56,389 nucleotides of DNA, from NCBI GenBank assembly GCA_903889565.1, contig CAISYC010000051.1, positions 1-56,389 of the forward strand. Direction: 5' to 3'. Source of the DNA: an uncultured beta proteobacterium (GTDB taxonomy: Bacteria; Pseudomonadota; Gammaproteobacteria; Burkholderiales; SG8-41). The notes under the pieces are model-generated. The model made no database searches. It was not told the origin of the DNA and worked only from the letters and a program-made list of their open reading frames with translations. The translations under genes were made by a program, and so were the position numbers. Shown here piece after piece: positions 52,346-56,389 of this stretch; position 1 is the stretch's first letter, and each line of letters begins with the position of its first letter.

Positions 52346-52443
52346 CTCGTGCAAGGATTGCCCTGCCGGCGTGCGGGCCACAACTGCCGCGAGGCGATAA
52401 GATAGGCGGCAATCCTGCTTCGGCAGACACCGGTTTCAATGTC

Positions 52444-53688
52444 ATGACTTTATCCCGCCAGACCGACATTGGCGCGGCCATCGACGCCGTTTACCGGACC
52501 GAATCGCGCCGCGTGTTCGCCACGCTGATCCGCCTGCTCGGTGACTTTGATGTTGCCGAAGAGGCGCTGCACGAGGCCTTTCGTGCCGCGCTCGAACAAT
52601 GGCCGCAAAGCGGTGTGCCGGACAATCCGCGCGCGTGGCTGGTGTCGGCGGGGCGTTTCAAGGCGATCGACGGTCTGCGGCGTGATGCACGCTTCGATGC
52701 ACTCGATGAAGACGCGGTCGAAAACATCGCTGATGACAGAAAGTTGCCGGACGACGAAGAAATCGAGGATGACCGCCTGCGCCTGGTTTTTACCTGCTGC
52801 CATCCGGCACTGCCGGCGGACGCGCAGGTCGCGCTGACGCTGCGCGAAGTGTGCGGGTTGACCACCGAGGAAATCGCCAGTGCTTTTCTGACCGGCGCGC
52901 CGACGCTGGCACAGCGCATTGTGCGCGCGAAAACAAAAATCCGCGAAGCGAAAATCCCGTATGCGGTGCCGGCGCCCGACGAACTCGCCGCACGCCTGGG
53001 CAGCGTGTTGCGCGTGATTTATCTGGTGTTCAACGAAGGCTATTCAGCGTCGTCGGGTGCGTCGCTGACGCGGACCGATCTGTCGGGCGAGGCGATCCGC
53101 CTGGCGCGTTTGGTGGTGGCGCTGCTGCCGGAGCCCGAGGCGATGGGCCTGCTCGCGCTGATGCTGCTGCACGAATCGCGGCGCGCCGCGCGCACCGACG
53201 AATGCGGCGATCTGGTTTTGCTCGACGAGCAGGACCGCCGAGCGTGGAATCGCGAACTGATTGCCGAGGGTGTTGCGCTGGTCGAGCGCGCGTTGCCGCT
53301 GCGGCGGCCCGGCGCCTATACGATACAGGCGGCGATTTCCGCGGTGCATGCGGAAGCGGGGGACGCGGCATCGACCGATTGGGCCGAAATCGTCGGCCTC
53401 TATGATTTGCTGTTCGCGCTCGAGCCATCGCCGGTGATCGATCTCAACCGCGCGGTTGCGGTGGCGATGCGCGACGGCCCGGCCGCGGGCCTCGTGCTGG
53501 TCGATGCCATACTCGCGCGCGGCGAACTCGCCGATTACCGGCTGGCGCATGCGGCGCGTGCCGATTTGTGCCGGCGGCTCGGCAAGATCGACGATGCCCG
53601 TGAGGCCTACGCGCGCACGCTCGCGCTGACCCGTCAGGAACCCGAACGGCGCTTCATCGAGCGTCGCCTCGCTGAACTGAAAAAATAA
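52444..53688 (+). CDS. ECF42-type sigma factor with C-terminal extension (DUF6596)
   Basis: 414 residues from ATG 52444. Sigma2 about 15-80 (SRRVFATLIRLLGDFDVAEEALHEAF), sigma4 about 115-175 (LTLREVCGLTTEEIASAFL), then a 230-residue extension with VIYLVFNEGYSASSG, AIRLARLVVALLP and VIDLNRAVAVAMRDGPAAGL, the marks of the ECF42 (SigJ/DUF6596) group. These have no anti-sigma partner; the extension is thought to control them. YCII/DGPF genes follow, the usual neighbours. Confidence 0.93.
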   Translation: MTLSRQTDIGAAIDAVYRTESRRVFATLIRLLGDFDVAEEALHEAFRAALEQWPQSGVPDNPRAWLVSAGRFKAIDGLRRDARFDALDEDAVENIADDRKLPDDEEIEDDRLRLVFTCCHPALPADAQVALTLREVCGLTTEEIASAFLTGAPTLAQRIVRAKTKIREAKIPYAVPAPDELAARLGSVLRVIYLVFNEGYSASSGASLTRTDLSGEAIRLARLVVALLPEPEAMGLLALMLLHESRRAARTDECGDLVLLDEQDRRAWNRELIAEGVALVERALPLRRPGAYTIQAAISAVHAEAGDAASTDWAEIVGLYDLLFALEPSPVIDLNRAVAVAMRDGPAAGLVLVDAILARGELADYRLAHAARADLCRRLGKIDDAREAYARTLALTRQEPERRFIERRLAELKK

Positions 53689-53832
53689 TTTTCGGCATTG
53701 TCGAATCGGGTCCGCACCGTTCGACTATGGGTTGAAACAGGTCAATTGTCACGGCCGGGCAACCCCACGGATGCTGTTATAGACTGATGCCCCGGTCGCC
53801 AACAACCGCTTCAACTACAGGGAGATAGCGCC

Positions 53833-54240
53833 ATGCGATTCATGATCATCGTCAAATCGAGCGGGAATTGCGCATCGAGCACGGCACCGGACGCCAAATT
53901 TGTCGCAGCGATGCAAAAGTTCAACAACGACCTCGCCGCCGCCGGGGTGCTGCTGGCGTTGGAAGGGCTGCACCCGGGCGCGAACGGCGCACGCGTGAAA
54001 CCCGCGGCGGGACAGTGGAAGGTGTCTGACGGACCCTTCGCCGAGACCAAGGAAATGATCGGCGGTTTCTGGATCTGGCAGGTTAATTCGAAGGAAGAAG
54101 CCATCGAATGGGTCAAGCGCTGTCCGATTTCGACGCACGCTGACGGTGAAATCGAGGTGCGCCAGGTGCTTGAAGTGGAGGAGTTCGCCGCGCGTCTTGC
54201 GCCGGCTTTCGTCGAACAGATGCGCGGCGTTGCCGCCTGA
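53833..54240 (+). CDS. YCII/DGPF-domain protein
   Basis: 135 residues. The DGPF motif is in KVSDGPFAETKEMIGGFWI. These small proteins (YciI-related) are usual partners of ECF42 sigma factors, perhaps acting in the same stress response. GGGAG site at 53820-53824 before the ATG. It starts 144 bases after the sigma gene; 53689-53832 may hold a sigma-dependent promoter. Confidence 0.9.
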   Translation: MRFMIIVKSSGNCASSTAPDAKFVAAMQKFNNDLAAAGVLLALEGLHPGANGARVKPAAGQWKVSDGPFAETKEMIGGFWIWQVNSKEEAIEWVKRCPISTHADGEIEVRQVLEVEEFAARLAPAFVEQMRGVAA

Positions 54241-54257
54241 CCGGTTCGGAGAAAATC

Positions 54258-54728
54258 ATGTCCAAAGTCAAAGCCGTTCCCGATGGCATGCATACCATGA
54301 CGCCGCATATCGTCTGCGCCGGCGCCGCCGCGGCGATCGAGTTTTACAAGAAAGCGTTCAACGCCGTCGAGGAGTTTCGCCTGCCGGCGCCCGACGGCAG
54401 GCTGATGCATGCACGAATTCGCATTTGCGGCTCAGCGTTGATGATGGCGGAAGAGGCGCCGGAATGGAACGCCCTCGGACCGAAGACGCTGAAAGGTTCG
54501 CCGGTGACCATTCATCTCTATGTCGAGGACGTCGATGCCTTCATCAAACACGCCGCCACCGCCGGCGCGACGGTGAAAATGCCGCCGGCCGACATGTTCT
54601 GGGGCGACCGCTATGCAGTACTCGAAGACCCCTTCGGTCACCGCTGGTCGGTGGCGACGCATATGCAGGACATGACGGGCGAGGAGATGGCGCAGGCGAT
54701 GCAAAAAATGTTCGGCGGCGCAAAATGA
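54258..54728 (+). CDS. VOC (glyoxalase/PhnB-like) superfamily protein
   Basis: 156 residues. MTPHIVCAGAAAAIEFYKKAFNAVE and the DRYAVLEDPFGHRWSVATH block are typical of the PhnB-like VOC fold; the metal ligands look partly lost. Function unknown. It follows the YCII gene by 17 bases and overlaps the next YCII gene (ATGA). Confidence 0.9.
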   Translation: MSKVKAVPDGMHTMTPHIVCAGAAAAIEFYKKAFNAVEEFRLPAPDGRLMHARIRICGSALMMAEEAPEWNALGPKTLKGSPVTIHLYVEDVDAFIKHAATAGATVKMPPADMFWGDRYAVLEDPFGHRWSVATHMQDMTGEEMAQAMQKMFGGAK

Positions 54729-55099
54729 AATATCTCTGCCTGGTTTATCTCGACGAGAACCGTCTGCCGGAACTGCCCGACGAGGAATGCGTCGAGTTCG
54801 ATGCCGGCGTCCGCAAGAGCGGTCATTGCCTCGCCTCCGAGGCGCTGCAGTCGGTGCAGACCGCAACCACTGTGCGTATCCGCAATGACAAACTGTCGGT
54901 GACCGACGGACCGTTTGCCGAAACCAAGGAGCAGTTGGCGGGTTTTTACATGATCGAAGCGCGCGATCTGAACGAGGCGATCCAGATTGCCGCGAAGATT
55001 CCGCCGGCGCGCGTCGGCAGTATCGAAGTGCGGCCGATCCGGCCCATTCGCGAAACGGTTGCGGCGAAGTCGCGTCAGCAGCAACAACAGCAACAATAA
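54725..55099 (+). CDS. YCII/DGPF-domain protein with Gln-rich tail
   Basis: 124 residues. MKYLCLVYLDE opening and VTDGPFAETKEQLAGFY as the DGPF block. The last residues are a run of seven Gln (SRQQQQQQQ) from CAG/CAA repeats, an unusual low-complexity tail. ATG overlaps the VOC stop, so they are coupled. Second YCII gene of the ECF42 cluster. Confidence 0.92.
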   Translation: MKYLCLVYLDENRLPELPDEECVEFDAGVRKSGHCLASEALQSVQTATTVRIRNDKLSVTDGPFAETKEQLAGFYMIEARDLNEAIQIAAKIPPARVGSIEVRPIRPIRETVAAKSRQQQQQQQ

Positions 55100-55114
55100 A
55101 TTCCGGAGGCCGAA

Positions 55115-56296
55115 ATGAAACGCAAACCTGCAAAATCCGCAGTACGCAAATCGGTGAAAAAAGCGTCCCCCGGATTGTCGCTGCTGGTCGCCACGCGCAA
55201 AGGCGCCTGGCTGCTGCATGGCGATGCCGCGCGCAGGAATTGGCGCGTCGAAGGGCCACATTTTCTTGGCAACATCGTTAGTCACATGGTGTGTGACCCG
55301 CGCGACGGCAAAACCCTGCTCGCCGCGACCAAAACCGGCCACCTCGGGCCGACCATGATGCGCTCGACCAACCGCGGCCGTACATGGAAAGAATCGAAAC
55401 AGCCGCCGGCCTTTGTTAAGGTGCCCGAGGGCGAGAAGGGCCGCGCGGTCGATCACACCTTCTGGCTGACGCCCGGGCACGCCAGCGAACCGGATGTCTG
55501 GTTTGCCGGCACTTCGCCGCAGGGTTTGTTCCGCAGCGCCGACGGCGGCGATACGTGGCAGGCGTTTTCTTACATCAACGACGACCTGAAGTATCGCGAG
55601 TGGATGGGCACGGTGCAGGACGGCACGCCGGACGGCCCCAAGCTGCATTCCATCCTGATCGATCCGCGCGATGCGAAGCATATGTATTTCGGCATGTCGG
55701 GCGGCGGCGTGCATGAAACCAAAGACGGCGGCAAATCATGGCAGGTCATCATCGAAGGCATGGAGGTGGTGCAGGGCTTCAACCTCGATCCGAAAATCCC
55801 GACCTTTCACGATCCGCACTGCCTGCGCCTGTGCCCCTCCAATCCGGACCGCATTTTCCAGCAGAATCATTGCGGCATTTACCGCCGCGACGGCGACAGC
55901 GACTGGGTGCGCATCGGCCGCAGCATGCCGAAGGCGGTCGGCGACATCGGCTTTCCGCTGGTGGTACACCCGCGCGACGACAAGACGCTGTGGGTGCTGC
56001 CGATGGACGGCACCACGGTGTGGCCGCGTGTGAGTCCGGGCGGCAAGCCCTGCGTCTACACTTCGCGCAACGCGGGCAAGACCTGGCAGCGCCTCGATGC
56101 CGGATTTCCGAAAGCGCAAGCCTGGTGGACAGTGAAGCGGCAGGCGATGTGCGGCGACGCACGTGATCCGGTCGGCCTTTATTTCGGCACCACCGCTGGC
56201 GAGTTGTGGATGAGCCGAGACGAGGGCAAGAAATGGGCTTGCATTGCGCGCAACCTGCCGGAAATCTACGCCGTCGAAACCGCCGAATTCGCGTAG
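55115..56296 (+). CDS. BNR/sortilin-type beta-propeller protein
   Basis: 393 residues. Asp-box and repeat blocks: STNRGRTWKE, SADGGDTWQAF, TKDGGKSWQVI, SRNAGKTWQRL and SRDEGKKWACI, a seven-bladed BNR propeller like exo-sialidase-related proteins. The N-terminal 25 residues are Lys-rich and not a signal peptide, so it is probably cytoplasmic. Glycosidase activity is not shown. It starts 15 bases after the YCII gene and may belong to the ECF42 regulon. GGAGG precedes the ATG. Confidence 0.85.
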   Translation: MKRKPAKSAVRKSVKKASPGLSLLVATRKGAWLLHGDAARRNWRVEGPHFLGNIVSHMVCDPRDGKTLLAATKTGHLGPTMMRSTNRGRTWKESKQPPAFVKVPEGEKGRAVDHTFWLTPGHASEPDVWFAGTSPQGLFRSADGGDTWQAFSYINDDLKYREWMGTVQDGTPDGPKLHSILIDPRDAKHMYFGMSGGGVHETKDGGKSWQVIIEGMEVVQGFNLDPKIPTFHDPHCLRLCPSNPDRIFQQNHCGIYRRDGDSDWVRIGRSMPKAVGDIGFPLVVHPRDDKTLWVLPMDGTTVWPRVSPGGKPCVYTSRNAGKTWQRLDAGFPKAQAWWTVKRQAMCGDARDPVGLYFGTTAGELWMSRDEGKKWACIARNLPEIYAVETAEFA

Positions 56297-56343
56297 ACCG
56301 GTTACTTGAATGCGGGCAACTTTATTTATGCGGCGCGGCCAAT

Positions 56344-56389
56344 GTAGCGCAGGCGACCCGCCTGCACGGTGCACGAGGCAGACGGGTCG
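56344..56389. repeat. Type A repeat at the right edge
   Basis: GTAGCGCAGGCGACCCGCCTGC (56344-56365) and a partial second unit, the same family as at 21177 and 31751. The right edge cuts the cluster. Confidence 0.7.

Overview
GC-rich chromosomal DNA, most likely from a betaproteobacterium of the Burkholderiales type. Four stand-alone Bug/TctC substrate-binding proteins, red-type (form IC) RuBisCO with CbbX, two PQQ alcohol dehydrogenases and an Anbu peptidase support this. No rRNA, tRNA, phage, IS element or CRISPR array was recognised. Nearly every gene is identified from translated sequence alone; family names are from memory of the families, not from a search.

Layout. 0-5 kb: the start of an unknown gene at the left edge, a PQQ dehydrogenase, and a tightly overlapping bicarbonate transporter-purE-purK operon. 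5-7 kb: two transcription units with FNR-type boxes, encoding a universal stress protein and then a DUF1847 protein plus a DUF411 protein. The DUF411 reading frame contains an in-frame TGA exactly where the family has a redox/metal-binding cysteine, followed by a SECIS-like hairpin: a candidate selenoprotein. 7-19 kb: Bug proteins, a TauE exporter next to a MarR regulator, Pal-like and other small envelope proteins, SlyX, and secreted hydrolases. 19-24 kb: a kinase-HDOD fusion, then a Rieske protein next to a second PQQ dehydrogenase; both PQQ enzymes carry the DxD signature of lanthanide-dependent enzymes. 24-32 kb: a repeat-dense area with two toxin-antitoxin modules, Bug proteins and an Anbu-N-formylglutamate amidohydrolase-transglutaminase operon. 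32-43 kb: sensor kinase, RIO kinase, stress protein, hydrolases and an exported OB-fold protein behind a perfect FNR box. 43-50 kb: a complete cbbLSXFPA Calvin-cycle operon divergent from cbbR. 50-56 kb: exported hydrolase and propeller genes, then an ECF42-type sigma factor with its YCII/DGPF and VOC partner genes.

How the parts fit. The cell is probably a facultative autotroph or mixotroph: the cbb operon fixes CO2, PQQ dehydrogenases oxidise alcohols in the periplasm, and Bug proteins take up organic acids. Four FNR-like boxes (three good, one weaker) suggest a shared response to low oxygen. The most unusual items are the DUF411 selenoprotein candidate, the coupling of a bicarbonate carrier to the bicarbonate-using PurK, the missing canonical start codon of the Anbu partner gene, and palindromic repeats whose ends supply stop codons to neighbouring genes.
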